Of a stretch of 64,000 bases of DNA, positions 28,201 through 35,999 are shown in pieces. The stretch is taken from positions 124,001 to 188,000 of the forward strand of contig NZ_VOLC01000001.1 in assembly GCF_009797935.1 (NCBI RefSeq), written 5' to 3'. The notes under the pieces are model-generated. The model was not told the DNA's origin and made no database searches. It saw only the letters and a program-made list of their open reading frames with translations. Every line of letters starts with the position of its first letter. Position 1 is the first letter of the stretch. Source of the stretch: Lunatibacter salilacus. Its GTDB lineage: Bacteria > Bacteroidota > Bacteroidia > Cytophagales > Cyclobacteriaceae. The position numbers were made by a program, and so were the translations under genes.

Positions 28201-28688
28201 GGGTGCTTTCTATCTATCACATCCAAAACCCCGTCTTGTACATTTGGATGCGGATCGTTAATACCGGGATGGTCCAAAAAGTTGCCGCCCACCAATTTGG
28301 CATACCAAGGCCAATCATATTCGGTGTCGGCAGCGGCATGTATACCGACATAACCTCCCCCAGCTTGGATATATCTTTCAAATTCTGCCTGCTGATAATG
28401 ATCCAATACATCTCCGGTAGTACTTAAAAATATAACAGCACTGTATTCCTTTAAAACCTCTTCGGTGAAAAAATCCGAGTTCTTGGTGGTATCCACATCG
28501 AACCCGTTTTCCACTCCCAATTTTTGGAGGGCTGCCAACCCATCAGGTATGGACTCATGGTAATATCCGGCAGTTTTACTAAATACCAGTATTTTTGGCT
28601 TGCCAGATCTTGTGGAGCATGCAGACACCACAAGTATTCCCAGTATCAAGGTCATAAGGACCTTGAACTGACTTTTCAATGCATTCAT
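25239..28688 (-). CDS. Multidomain lipoprotein: ThuA, PQQ-type sugar dehydrogenase, PKD, cytochrome c, CBM-like
   Basis: From ATG 28688 the product has 1149 residues; a longer TTG start adds seven residues before the leader. A lipoprotein signal (ILGILVVSAC) precedes a ThuA-like domain (residues about 30-250, KILVFSKTAGYYHESIPDG, GGGYVGIHAAADTEYDWPWY). A six-bladed soluble sugar dehydrogenase propeller follows (about 270-700, GLLGLKADPNF, CCHTGGSIAFDKDGLLYVS, YWGEVGPDARND). Then come a PKD domain (FTVNLTAEARDPEKDPLTY), a cytochrome c domain with heme motif CKTCH near residue 884, and a C-terminal carbohydrate-binding-like region. This suggests periplasmic or surface oxidation of a sugar with electrons passed to heme. 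Substrate unknown. Confidence 0.9.
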   Translation of the reverse strand: MNALKSQFKVLMTLILGILVVSACSTRSGKPKILVFSKTAGYYHESIPDGLAALQKLGVENGFDVDTTKNSDFFTEEVLKEYSAVIFLSTTGDVLDHYQQAEFERYIQAGGGYVGIHAAADTEYDWPWYAKLVGGNFLDHPGINDPHPNVQDGVLDVIDRKHPTTSFLPEKWGRKDEWYTYKNFNEAVNVLMTIDEDSYQGGANTGYHPMAWYHEYDGGRAFYTGGGHTRESFEEELFLRHVLEGINYAIGKNKKLNYSKAISKRVPEEDRFEKKILVMGEFNEPTEFTILPNLDILIAQRRGEIMLYKNGDSTVTQAGLLDVYWKTETPRVNAEEGLLGLKADPNFAENNWVYAFYSPVDKWVNRLSRFKFENDKINMGSEQMILEFYSQRDICCHTGGSIAFDKDGLLYVSAGDNSTPFNQANSPHILRGYAPIDDRSGFEQYDAARSSGNTNDLRGKILRIRVNEDGSYDIPDGNLYPVGTEGTLPEIYVQGNRNPYRISVEQKTGYLYWGEVGPDARNDSLGVRGPMGYDEVNQAKTAGNFGWPFFVGDNYAYTAFDFNTGKPGITFDPTKPVNLSRNNTGLKELPPAQPAFIWYPYVESPEFPQVGTGGRNAMAGPVYYSDMYPDGGGLPDYYDGKLFIYEWIRGWVKVVTMDENGDYEKMEPFMPSVKNNALIDMELGPDGKLYYLEYGNGWFSRNPDAALSRIDFNPGNRAPVVLVAKVDQTSGALPFTVNLTAEARDPEKDPLTYHWDMGNGEVVETEEPNLAYTYDQVGEYTIQLRVSDTEKLTTNAMPLEVYAGNVAPLVHIQVKGNQSFYFPNQPVSYEVIVTDPDDPSAGLDLSSLFVMADYIEGFDRAEAALGHQVMSDAMTGKSIMESLTCKTCHKVDEPSVGPSYVDVAKKYRNNSSAVTHLTNKIIKGGSGVWGETMMPANPAVKEGDAKKIIAWIISLGDDSGTLPSLPPAGIVEPTLGKAVSPNGVLQISATFTDRGGDNIKPLTGGNTVYLRNSLFDLSEASLQGISKLAVEGRTILLAPADQSASASFQYIDLSGISGVNIGLSSQKPFDFGYQFELRQGKPEGALVGRVVVRPNEMKAGASNRYNGEIVIPVDSSAGDTIQDLYLVTKPLNDEESVNLALISMEVKSM

Positions 28689-28819
28689 AGGTTTTGATTT
28701 TTGGTGCAATATAGGTTTAATGTTTTGTTAAGTCCTGTCAGCCATCAGTTTTGTACGAAACGGTATGTTAAATTACCTTATTTTCTTGATTAACTGGGCT
28801 GGAAACTATATGTGTAATT

Positions 28820-29578
28820 TTAATAGGTCGCTCTCCCACCTGACAGATCAAAAATAAACCCGGTATTAAAACTAGCTTCCTTTGACGCAATCCAACAGGC
28901 GAGTGAAGCAGTTTCTTCTACGGTCCCAAAGCGTTGCATGGGTATTTTGGAAGCCATGTATGCAAGCTGCTCCGGGCCTGTATCTGCATTCATTGGGGAT
29001 TGGATTACGGCCGGGGCTATGCCGTTGACGGTGATTCCTTGGTCTGCGTATTCCTTCCCAAGACCTTTTACCAATCCGATCACGCCGGCTTTGGTGGCAG
29101 AATAGCCAATCATGTTTGGATTCCCTTCCTTCCCTGCTATGGATGCGATCATCACTATTCTTCCGTATTTGTTGTGCTCCATATATGGAATCACGTACTT
29201 GCAGGTCAAAAATGATCCTCTAAGATTTACCTTATATATTGCATCAAATGCTTCGGTTGTATATTCCGTAATCTTAGTTTGGGTGGGGCCTACAATACCC
29301 GCTGAGTTGATTAGAATATCTATTTTTCCAAACTTGTTCGCAATTTCGGAAAAACCATCCCTTACCTGGTTTTCATCAGATATATCAACCCGCTTGGTCA
29401 TCACGGGGTATCCTTTTTCGGCAAATTCCTTTTTGCGAATTTCCATCAGGTCTTCCTTCAAATCCCAAAGGGCTACACTTCCCCCTTCTGCTGCAATTCG
29501 TTCGGCAATTGCCCGGCCGATACCGTCTGCCGCTCCAGTTACTACGGCTACCTGATTCTCAAATCTTCCTTGGGTCAT
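28820..29578 (-). CDS. SDR-family NAD(P)-dependent dehydrogenase, probable rhamnose/fucose-path sugar dehydrogenase
   Basis: From ATG 29578 the product has 252 residues, the classical SDR length; an upstream in-frame extension lacks fold support. Cofactor motif TGAADGIGRAIA, NSAG, and catalytic S-Y-K (IASIAG, YSATK) are all present. The nucleotide-binding strand ends in ALWDLKED, where Asp favours NAD over NADP. The C-terminal FDLSGGRATY is like dehydrogenases acting on 2-keto-3-deoxy-fuconate/rhamnonate or rhamnose. It is divergent from the rhamnose mutarotase gene, supporting a sugar role. The exact substrate is inferred from context only. Confidence 0.85.
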   Translation of the reverse strand: MTQGRFENQVAVVTGAADGIGRAIAERIAAEGGSVALWDLKEDLMEIRKKEFAEKGYPVMTKRVDISDENQVRDGFSEIANKFGKIDILINSAGIVGPTQTKITEYTTEAFDAIYKVNLRGSFLTCKYVIPYMEHNKYGRIVMIASIAGKEGNPNMIGYSATKAGVIGLVKGLGKEYADQGITVNGIAPAVIQSPMNADTGPEQLAYMASKIPMQRFGTVEETASLACWIASKEASFNTGFIFDLSGGRATY

Positions 29579-29977
29579 TTTGGTAATTGTAAAGTTTGCC
29601 GCTAATCTACTACATGCCTTTAACTTATTCATAACCGACTATCCGATTTTCAATAATCGACGCTGTTTTTTCTGCTTTTTATTAATACCAGAATGCGCAA
29701 CCCTTTCAGTTTTTCTGGATAATCCGCTATTTGTTCAAATTAAACAGATGAAACTTGGAAGGTTTATCTTCATAAGGACTACCCGGTTACGGAAAAAGTC
29801 TATGGATTTTTTGGAATATTAATTGCGAAAACAGTAGGACAACATTGTAGCGGAAAATGCGCGTGTGGCAAGCAAAACTGAAATCATGCAAGTGCAGGAT
29901 AGTTTATAAAAAATTTATTTGTTAATTTAACCTTTCTTAATTCATTTCGAATCTTAAAACCCAAATTCTCTCCCACT
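29579..29977. other. Divergent intergenic region between SDR gene and rhaM
   Basis: This 399-bp stretch separates the SDR dehydrogenase and the rhamnose mutarotase and must contain both promoters. It is AT-rich toward the rhaM side. A weak open frame crosses it but has no recognisable protein character. I see no clear palindromic operator or promoter box that I would defend. Confidence 0.5.
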
Positions 29978-30292
29978 ATGACGCAAGTAGCCTTTTCCAT
30001 GAAGTTATACCCGGGATTTGCTTTGGAATATGAAAAACGGCACGAAGAAATTTGGCCGGAACTCGTCAGGCTGCTTAAAGAAGCTAAAATTACGGATTAC
30101 CATATATTTTTAGACAGTGAATCCAACACCCTCTTTGCCTTTCAACAGGTAGATAGAACCGGCTCCTCCCAAGATTTGGGAAGTACGGATATTGTCAAAA
30201 AATGGTGGGCATATATGGCTGACATTATGGAAACCAATGCGGATCATTCACCCGTAACCACGCCGCTAAAAAAGGTATTCTCGTTGAAATAA
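29978..30292 (+). CDS. rhaM: L-rhamnose mutarotase
   Basis: The 104-residue protein is full length for RhaM, which interconverts alpha and beta anomers of L-rhamnose. Family motifs are KLYPGFALEYEKRHEEIWPEL at residues 8-28 (active-site His and Trp), ITDYHIFLD, and the C-terminal KKWWAYMADIME. It lies 15 bp before the GH106 gene, so hydrolase and mutarotase are translated from one message: rhamnose released as one anomer is immediately equilibrated. No rhaB/rhaA/rhaD genes are in the window. Confidence 0.94.
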   Translation: MTQVAFSMKLYPGFALEYEKRHEEIWPELVRLLKEAKITDYHIFLDSESNTLFAFQQVDRTGSSQDLGSTDIVKKWWAYMADIMETNADHSPVTTPLKKVFSLK

Positions 30293-30307
30293 GCTGATTT
30301 TTGACAT

Positions 30308-33118
30308 ATGAATAGAACAATTACCCAAGACATCCCATTCCTTTTTGTATTTACGGCACTGCTGATCGGCCTTAATCTATTCGGTTGCCATTCTGACGCC
30401 CAAGTAGATGATGATTTTCCTGCGGGAGAATGGCCGGAAATTACTTCTACGGCCAAACCTTGGTCCCGCTGGTGGTGGATGGGCAACGCTGTGGATAAAC
30501 AAAATCTGAGCATTCTGCTTAAAGAATACCATGAAGCTGGAATCGGCGGACTCGAAATCGCACCCATTTACGGAGCCAAAGGTTATGAAGATCGCTTTAT
30601 AGAATTCCTATCTCCCGAATGGCTGGAAATGCTTCATTATACAGTTGGGGTAGCCGATAGTCTCGAAATGGGCATTGACCTTACCCAAGGCACGGGTTGG
30701 CCATTTGGAGGGCCCATGGTAACACCCGAAATGGCAGCGACCCGCATGATGGTGCAACAGCATTCCTGGAGAGATGGCGAGCTTGACCAACCTATCCAAC
30801 TTCAGGATGAGCGGGCCAAACGATTTGCTTACAAATTGGAATCACTAATGGCTTTTTCTGAACACGGAGAGGCGTTGGAAGTCACGGATAAGGTTAGTCT
30901 AGATGGTTCTCTAAACTGGGAGCAAATTGGAAATTGGAGCCTCTGGGCCATCTTCAGGTCCCAGACTGGACAGCTGGTCAAAAGGGCCGCACCCGGAGGC
31001 CAAGGCTTTACCTTGGATCATTACTCGGCGGAAGCAGTCAGATCTTACCTATCTCATTTTGACCAATCGTTTGTTGACCAATTCCCCGGGATACGAGCTT
31101 TCTATAATGACAGCTTTGAAGTTTATGGAGCTGATTTTACAGCTGGTTTTTTCGAATTTTTTGAGAAAAAACGGGGGTACGATCTAAAACGTCACCTTCC
31201 GGAATTATTAACCAAAGAACCTAATCAAACAAGTGCAAGGCTGAAATCCGATTACAGAGAAACCATCCACGAGATGCTGTTGGAAAACTTTACCCAACAA
31301 TGGACCAATTGGGCACATGAGCATGGTAGGAAGACCAAAAATCAGGCCCACGGATCTCCTGGAAATCTGTTGGATTTATATGCTACGGTAGATATCCCCG
31401 AAGCAGAAACTTTTGGTTCCAGTCATTTTCCAATACCAGGCTTACGTAGAGACAGTGCGGATATCCGCAATGTAGACCCAGACCCGATTATGTTGAAGTT
31501 TGCTTCATCGGCAGCCCACCTTACCGGAAAAAAACTGGTTTCTACCGAAACCTTCACCTGGTTGGGGGAACATTTCAAGTCTTCTTTTTCACAGGCAAAG
31601 CCTGAATTGGAGCAAGCCTTTTTGGCGGGTATCAATCACATGTTTTACCACGGCATTACCTATTCCCCACAGGATGTTGAATTTCCAGGCTGGTTGTTTT
31701 ATGCGTCGCTAAATCTTACCACCCACAACAGTCTATGGTCTCACTTTCGGGGATTCAATGATTTTGTAGCCCGCAGCCAAGCAGTACTTCAATCTGGAAA
31801 TCCCTCTCAGGAACTGCTTATGTATTGGCCCATTTACGATGTGTGGGCAGACCCCAAGGGACTCTCCAGGATGATTACCGTTCACAATATCGACGAGTGG
31901 CTCCAACCAACCCCCTTTTATAAAGAGTCAGCTATGCTGATGGAGAAAGGGTATGCTATCGACTTTGTTTCGGATGCGTTGTTGGACCAATTGAGGATAC
32001 AAGACAATTCCATACTATCTGGAGGGAACAAGGCCAAAGCAATCCTCATACCCTCTTCGGAACACATGCCTTTGGAAACCCTTCAAAGATTACTTGAGTT
32101 GGTCCGTCAGGGAGCAACAGTTATATTTCAGGAAGTGCCAAAGCAAGTCCCGGGATTTCTTGATGTGGAAGTGCGGCTTCGGCAACTTGAATCAATGTGG
32201 GATAACATTGATTTCGATTTACACACCAATGGAATCCAATCTGCGCGCTTGGGTGAAGGAAAAATCATTCTCACTAAAAATTTTGAGAATGGGTTGGAAT
32301 CCGTGGGGATATACCGGGAATCCCTGACCGACACAGGTTTGAAATTTATCCGACGGGAATCGGATCAAGGAACGTATTATTATCTGGTAAACCATACGGC
32401 AAAGAAAATTGATCAATGGATTCCTTTACGGCATAAGGGAAAATCAGCCATATTACTGGATCCACAACAGGGATCAATAGGAATGGCCGAAAGCAAAACT
32501 GAAAAAGAAGCATGGAACGTACGTGTGCAGATTCCCTCCGGAGAATCATTAATCGTTCAGGTGTTAGCTAATTCGGCTGACAATGTCACTGCCTGGCCTT
32601 ACATAAATAGTCAGGAGGAAATATTGGCTCTTGATGGTCCATGGAAATTAAGTTTCGGTGCTGGGGGACCCGATAAACCCGAAGATCAAACGCTGGAAAG
32701 ATTGATGCCCTGGACCGAATTGGAGGATAAACGCACCCAATCCTTTTCTGGGATAGGCACCTATGAGAGCAATTTTACCATTGAAAAAAATCCCGCCGAA
32801 GTATATATACTAAACTTGGGTACGGTTCACGAAAGTGCAAAAGTATGGATTAATGGCAGTGAATCCGGCCATGTCTTTGGTCTCCATTTTAAGCTTAACA
32901 TTACCGAGTGGATACATTCAGGCGAAAACACTGTTCGTATTGAAGTGGCCAATCTCATGGCCAACCGTATCCGGGACATGGACAGAAAAGGGTTGGTCTG
33001 GAGAAATTACCACGAGATAAACTTTGTAAATATTGACTATAAACCGTTCGATGCCTCCAACTGGGAGATAATGCCCTCCGGGTTAGCAGGACCGACAAGC
33101 ATTGATATTTACCGTTAA
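30308..33118 (+). CDS. GH106-family alpha-L-rhamnosidase-like lipoprotein
   Basis: The 936-residue protein has a leader ending LIGLNLFGC (lipidated Cys). The N-terminal domain carries WSRWWWMGNAVDK, HEAGIGGLEIAPIYGAKGYE and DLTQGTGWPFGGP, which are typical of glycoside hydrolase family 106. A beta-sandwich at the C-terminus (LDGPWKLSFGAGG, GTYESNFTI, VWINGSESG) resembles the galactose-binding domains of such enzymes. GH106 enzymes remove terminal L-rhamnose from pectic or other glycans by inversion. The rhaM gene just upstream supports that substrate. It is the second gene of a five-gene plus-strand series. Confidence 0.88.
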   Translation: MNRTITQDIPFLFVFTALLIGLNLFGCHSDAQVDDDFPAGEWPEITSTAKPWSRWWWMGNAVDKQNLSILLKEYHEAGIGGLEIAPIYGAKGYEDRFIEFLSPEWLEMLHYTVGVADSLEMGIDLTQGTGWPFGGPMVTPEMAATRMMVQQHSWRDGELDQPIQLQDERAKRFAYKLESLMAFSEHGEALEVTDKVSLDGSLNWEQIGNWSLWAIFRSQTGQLVKRAAPGGQGFTLDHYSAEAVRSYLSHFDQSFVDQFPGIRAFYNDSFEVYGADFTAGFFEFFEKKRGYDLKRHLPELLTKEPNQTSARLKSDYRETIHEMLLENFTQQWTNWAHEHGRKTKNQAHGSPGNLLDLYATVDIPEAETFGSSHFPIPGLRRDSADIRNVDPDPIMLKFASSAAHLTGKKLVSTETFTWLGEHFKSSFSQAKPELEQAFLAGINHMFYHGITYSPQDVEFPGWLFYASLNLTTHNSLWSHFRGFNDFVARSQAVLQSGNPSQELLMYWPIYDVWADPKGLSRMITVHNIDEWLQPTPFYKESAMLMEKGYAIDFVSDALLDQLRIQDNSILSGGNKAKAILIPSSEHMPLETLQRLLELVRQGATVIFQEVPKQVPGFLDVEVRLRQLESMWDNIDFDLHTNGIQSARLGEGKIILTKNFENGLESVGIYRESLTDTGLKFIRRESDQGTYYYLVNHTAKKIDQWIPLRHKGKSAILLDPQQGSIGMAESKTEKEAWNVRVQIPSGESLIVQVLANSADNVTAWPYINSQEEILALDGPWKLSFGAGGPDKPEDQTLERLMPWTELEDKRTQSFSGIGTYESNFTIEKNPAEVYILNLGTVHESAKVWINGSESGHVFGLHFKLNITEWIHSGENTVRIEVANLMANRIRDMDRKGLVWRNYHEINFVNIDYKPFDASNWEIMPSGLAGPTSIDIYR

Positions 33119-33138
33119 TGTAACTTTGGCGGCAAGGT

Positions 33139-33161
33139 GTCAAATATCGTAGTTATTTGAC
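33139..33161. promoter_or_regulatory. Perfect hairpin between the GH106 gene and the GntR regulator
   Basis: GTCAAATA (33139-33146) and TATTTGAC (33154-33161) form an 8-bp perfect inverted repeat around 7 nt. There is no T-tract, so an intrinsic terminator is unlikely. It lies 21 bp after the GH106 stop and 105 bp before gntR, a place where an autoregulatory operator could sit. Confidence 0.35.
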
Positions 33162-33265
33162 GCTCCTAAAAGATCCTTCCTTGAATATTCGGATTTACCA
33201 ACATTACTTGATATTTTAGAACAATCACTGTATACCCAAACGGCAATTCCCTAAATAACCTGATT

Positions 33266-34315
33266 ATGTTAGCAGCTAAAACACTAATCCGCCTGGATGA
33301 AAATTCCAGAATCCCAAAATATCAGCAGATTGTCAATTCGATCATTGAGGATATCGAAGGACAACTTCTGAATGTCGGGGACAAAATCCCATCCATCAAT
33401 GAAATTAGTGAAGAGTACTACCTCTCACGGGATACTGTTGAAAAAGCCTATAATCAACTGAAAGAAAAGAAAATCATAGTATCTGTAAAGGGTAAGGGGT
33501 TTTATGTAGCAAGAAACGTTTCACACTCTCAGGTGTCCGTTCTGTTTCTGATAAATAAACTGAGCAATTATAAGCTTAAGATATACAATTCTTTTGTCAA
33601 CAGCATGGGCTCTTCCACCTATGTGGACTTACAAATCTACCATTGCGACCCCAAACTTCTGTTGAATATTTTGGAGGAGAACATGGGTGCATACGACCAT
33701 TATGTGATCATGCCCCACTTTAAAGATGAAAGCAAAAACCATTATAACCTCGATCAACAGGTAATCAGTACCCTTAAAAAAATCCCTTCGGACAAACTGC
33801 TTATTTTAGACAATTATTTGCCTGATTTAAGCGACAGATTTGCTTCTGTATATCAGGATTTCAAACACGATATATACAATGCCCTTTGTGAGGGGATCTT
33901 TGAGTTGCAGCACTATGACAAACTGATGCTGGTCTATCCTAAAGAGACGGTTTACCCCTATCCTAAGGAGATTCTCGATGGCTTCAAAAAGTTTTGTACA
34001 GACTTTGAGTTTGACAATGAAGTTCTAGAGACCATCTATACGGACATGGAACTTCGTCCCCAGGATGCCTACATTCTGATAGAGGAAAATGACCTGGTCA
34101 ATTTGGTCAAGCAGGTCAGGGAACAGGGCTATACGATGGGGAAAGATATTGGCATCGTGTCATATAATGACACCCCACTTAAAGAACTTCTCGGAATTAC
34201 TGTAATTTCGACCGATTTTAAACTGATGGGAGAAACCGCAGCTTACATGATCCGAAAACACAAAAAAGAGTGTGTCAAAAATATCTTCAATTTTATCAAT
34301 AGAGGCTCGCTATAG
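33266..34315 (+). CDS. GntR-family transcriptional regulator with LacI/periplasmic-binding-like sensor domain
   Basis: The 349-residue protein begins with a GntR winged helix-turn-helix (residues about 10-78: PKYQQIVNSIIEDIEG, GDKIPSINEISEEYYLSRDT, KGKGFYVAR). The remaining 270 residues look like a sugar-binding periplasmic-type fold (VSVLFLINKLSNYKLKIYNS, GKDIGIVSYNDTPLKELL, STDFKLMGETAAYMI). This combination is common in Bacteroidota sugar regulators. It lies between the rhamnosidase and the NCS1 permease on the same strand, so it probably controls this locus. The effector could be L-rhamnose or a catabolic intermediate; this is inference. Confidence 0.9.
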   Translation: MLAAKTLIRLDENSRIPKYQQIVNSIIEDIEGQLLNVGDKIPSINEISEEYYLSRDTVEKAYNQLKEKKIIVSVKGKGFYVARNVSHSQVSVLFLINKLSNYKLKIYNSFVNSMGSSTYVDLQIYHCDPKLLLNILEENMGAYDHYVIMPHFKDESKNHYNLDQQVISTLKKIPSDKLLILDNYLPDLSDRFASVYQDFKHDIYNALCEGIFELQHYDKLMLVYPKETVYPYPKEILDGFKKFCTDFEFDNEVLETIYTDMELRPQDAYILIEENDLVNLVKQVREQGYTMGKDIGIVSYNDTPLKELLGITVISTDFKLMGETAAYMIRKHKKECVKNIFNFINRGSL

Positions 34316-34364
34316 CCTTTACAAACTATCTTTATTTCCCAAACCTTAAAACGACGAGACATAC

Positions 34365-35783
34365 ATGTGGAATAAAAAAGCTTTGGTGCAAAAGCTGGAG
34401 GCAGTCAATGAGTATGAACAAGAGCCAATCCCAACCAATAAATTAAAAGGTTGGAAAAGTTTTTTGGGTATATATGCAGGGGAACACACTGCCGGAACGG
34501 AATTCGTAATCGGCCCCTTATTTGTCACCCACGGGGCAAGTGCGGTGGATTTAGTCTCCGGACTGATTGTCGGAAATATTTTGGCGATCCTTTGTTGGGC
34601 TTTTTATACGGGTAAAATCGCCGTCAAAACCCGAATTACCCTCTACTACCAGTTGGAAAAAATCGCTGGACACCAATTTACCACTATTTACAATTTGGTA
34701 AATGCCGGTTTGTTTTGTTTTCTGGCGGGTGCAATGATAGCTGTATCTGCCACCGCCGTGGGTATCCCGTTTGATTTGGCTATGCCGCAACTTACCGATA
34801 TTTATCCCAATAGCATAGGCTGGATTATCACTGTCTTTGTCATTGGAGCCATTACGACTGTGGTGGCCATGTTTGGTTTTGATCAAGTTTCCAAGTTTGC
34901 CAATGTTGCCGCTCCATGGATGATTATGGTCTTTATTGCGGCCGCTATTGCTTCCCTACCCCGGCTGGGAGTAACGCAGGTAAGCGAATTTTGGCCCGTG
35001 GCGCAAGAGGTGATCTGGACTGGAATTCCTTTAGAGGGCCAAAGTAAATTTACATTTTGGCATGTTATGTTTTTTGCCTGGTTTTGCAATATGGCCATGC
35101 ATATCGGATTGGCGGATATGTCCATCCTCCGCTATGCCAAAAAATGGACCTATGGGTTCTCCTCCGCAACAGGTGTGTTTTTGGGTCATTTCATAGCATG
35201 GATAGCATCAGGAATTCTTTATTCCTTATTTTTAATAGAGTCCCAAAATAGCCTAACCTTCGCCCCAGGACCTATTGCCTACAGTGCTGTGGGCATTGCG
35301 GGAGCCGTTTGCGTGATAATTGCAGGATGGACCACAGCAAACCCTACCCTTTACCGGGCAGGTCTTGCCATACAATCCATCAATCCCAAGTGGAAAACTT
35401 GGAAAGTCACGCTTTTTGTTGGATTCATCACGACTATCGCTGCCTGCTTCCCTGCTTTGGTAATGATGCTGCTGGAATTCGTGGCACTATATGGGCTTAT
35501 TTTAATGCCTTTAGGAGCGGTTATCTTTATTGATATTTATGTATTGGAAAAAATCGGCTTGCGGTCTAACTATGCCTTGGTATCTAAATCAAAAATGAAC
35601 TGGTCTGCGGCATTGACCTGGGGAATCACCCTAGTATTTTGCCTTGCGCTAAATATCTATGGAGGAATTGAAGTGTTCTTTCTTGGATTACCCGGGTGGT
35701 TTGTCGCCGTATTGGTCTACATCGTAGCCAGTAAAATCAACCAAAAACGCCCCATTGTAAAATCCCCACAACCTGTAGCCTAA
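34365..35783 (+). CDS. NCS1-family (purine-cytosine permease-like) transporter
   Basis: The 472-residue inner membrane protein has about twelve hydrophobic helices. The N-terminal GIYAGEHTAGTEFVIGPLFV and repeated small-residue helices resemble the cytosine/purine/allantoin permease family, which uses Na+ or H+ symport. It lies 49 bp after the GntR regulator and 11 bp before a small membrane protein. The rest of the locus is for rhamnose, so the substrate may be a sugar or a nucleobase-like compound; the family alone does not decide. Length and topology are normal. Confidence 0.8.
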   Translation: MWNKKALVQKLEAVNEYEQEPIPTNKLKGWKSFLGIYAGEHTAGTEFVIGPLFVTHGASAVDLVSGLIVGNILAILCWAFYTGKIAVKTRITLYYQLEKIAGHQFTTIYNLVNAGLFCFLAGAMIAVSATAVGIPFDLAMPQLTDIYPNSIGWIITVFVIGAITTVVAMFGFDQVSKFANVAAPWMIMVFIAAAIASLPRLGVTQVSEFWPVAQEVIWTGIPLEGQSKFTFWHVMFFAWFCNMAMHIGLADMSILRYAKKWTYGFSSATGVFLGHFIAWIASGILYSLFLIESQNSLTFAPGPIAYSAVGIAGAVCVIIAGWTTANPTLYRAGLAIQSINPKWKTWKVTLFVGFITTIAACFPALVMMLLEFVALYGLILMPLGAVIFIDIYVLEKIGLRSNYALVSKSKMNWSAALTWGITLVFCLALNIYGGIEVFFLGLPGWFVAVLVYIVASKINQKRPIVKSPQPVA

Positions 35784-35794
35784 AAAACATACTT

Positions 35795-35977
35795 ATGAAA
35801 ACACTCGTAAAGATAATTTCCTTTATTGGCTTGGGGTTATCAATTATTCCAGCCATTCTGGTATTTCAGCAAAGCATTACACCGGATACTTGCAAAGTGC
35901 TAATGACCATCGGGACTATCATGTGGTTTACAACAGCCCCTTCTTGGATGAACAAGACCGAGGAGGAAAGGGGGTAA
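35795..35977 (+). CDS. Small 60-aa membrane protein next to the permease
   Basis: The product has two hydrophobic helices: IISFIGLGLSIIPAILVF (residues about 8-25) and VLMTIGTIMWFTTAPSW (about 35-51), with a charged tail NKTEEERG. It begins 11 bp after the permease stop. The spacing and the clean two-helix topology suggest a real accessory subunit or stabiliser of the transporter. No known family is recognised. Confidence 0.6.
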   Translation: MKTLVKIISFIGLGLSIIPAILVFQQSITPDTCKVLMTIGTIMWFTTAPSWMNKTEEERG

Positions 35978-35999
35978 ACTCCACTTTCATGTTCGAGGA

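Noticed and set aside
29580-29822. 80-aa open frame in the SDR/rhaM intergenic region
   Set aside because: It begins inside the antisense of the SDR start, has odd composition and no recognisable domain; treated as chance.
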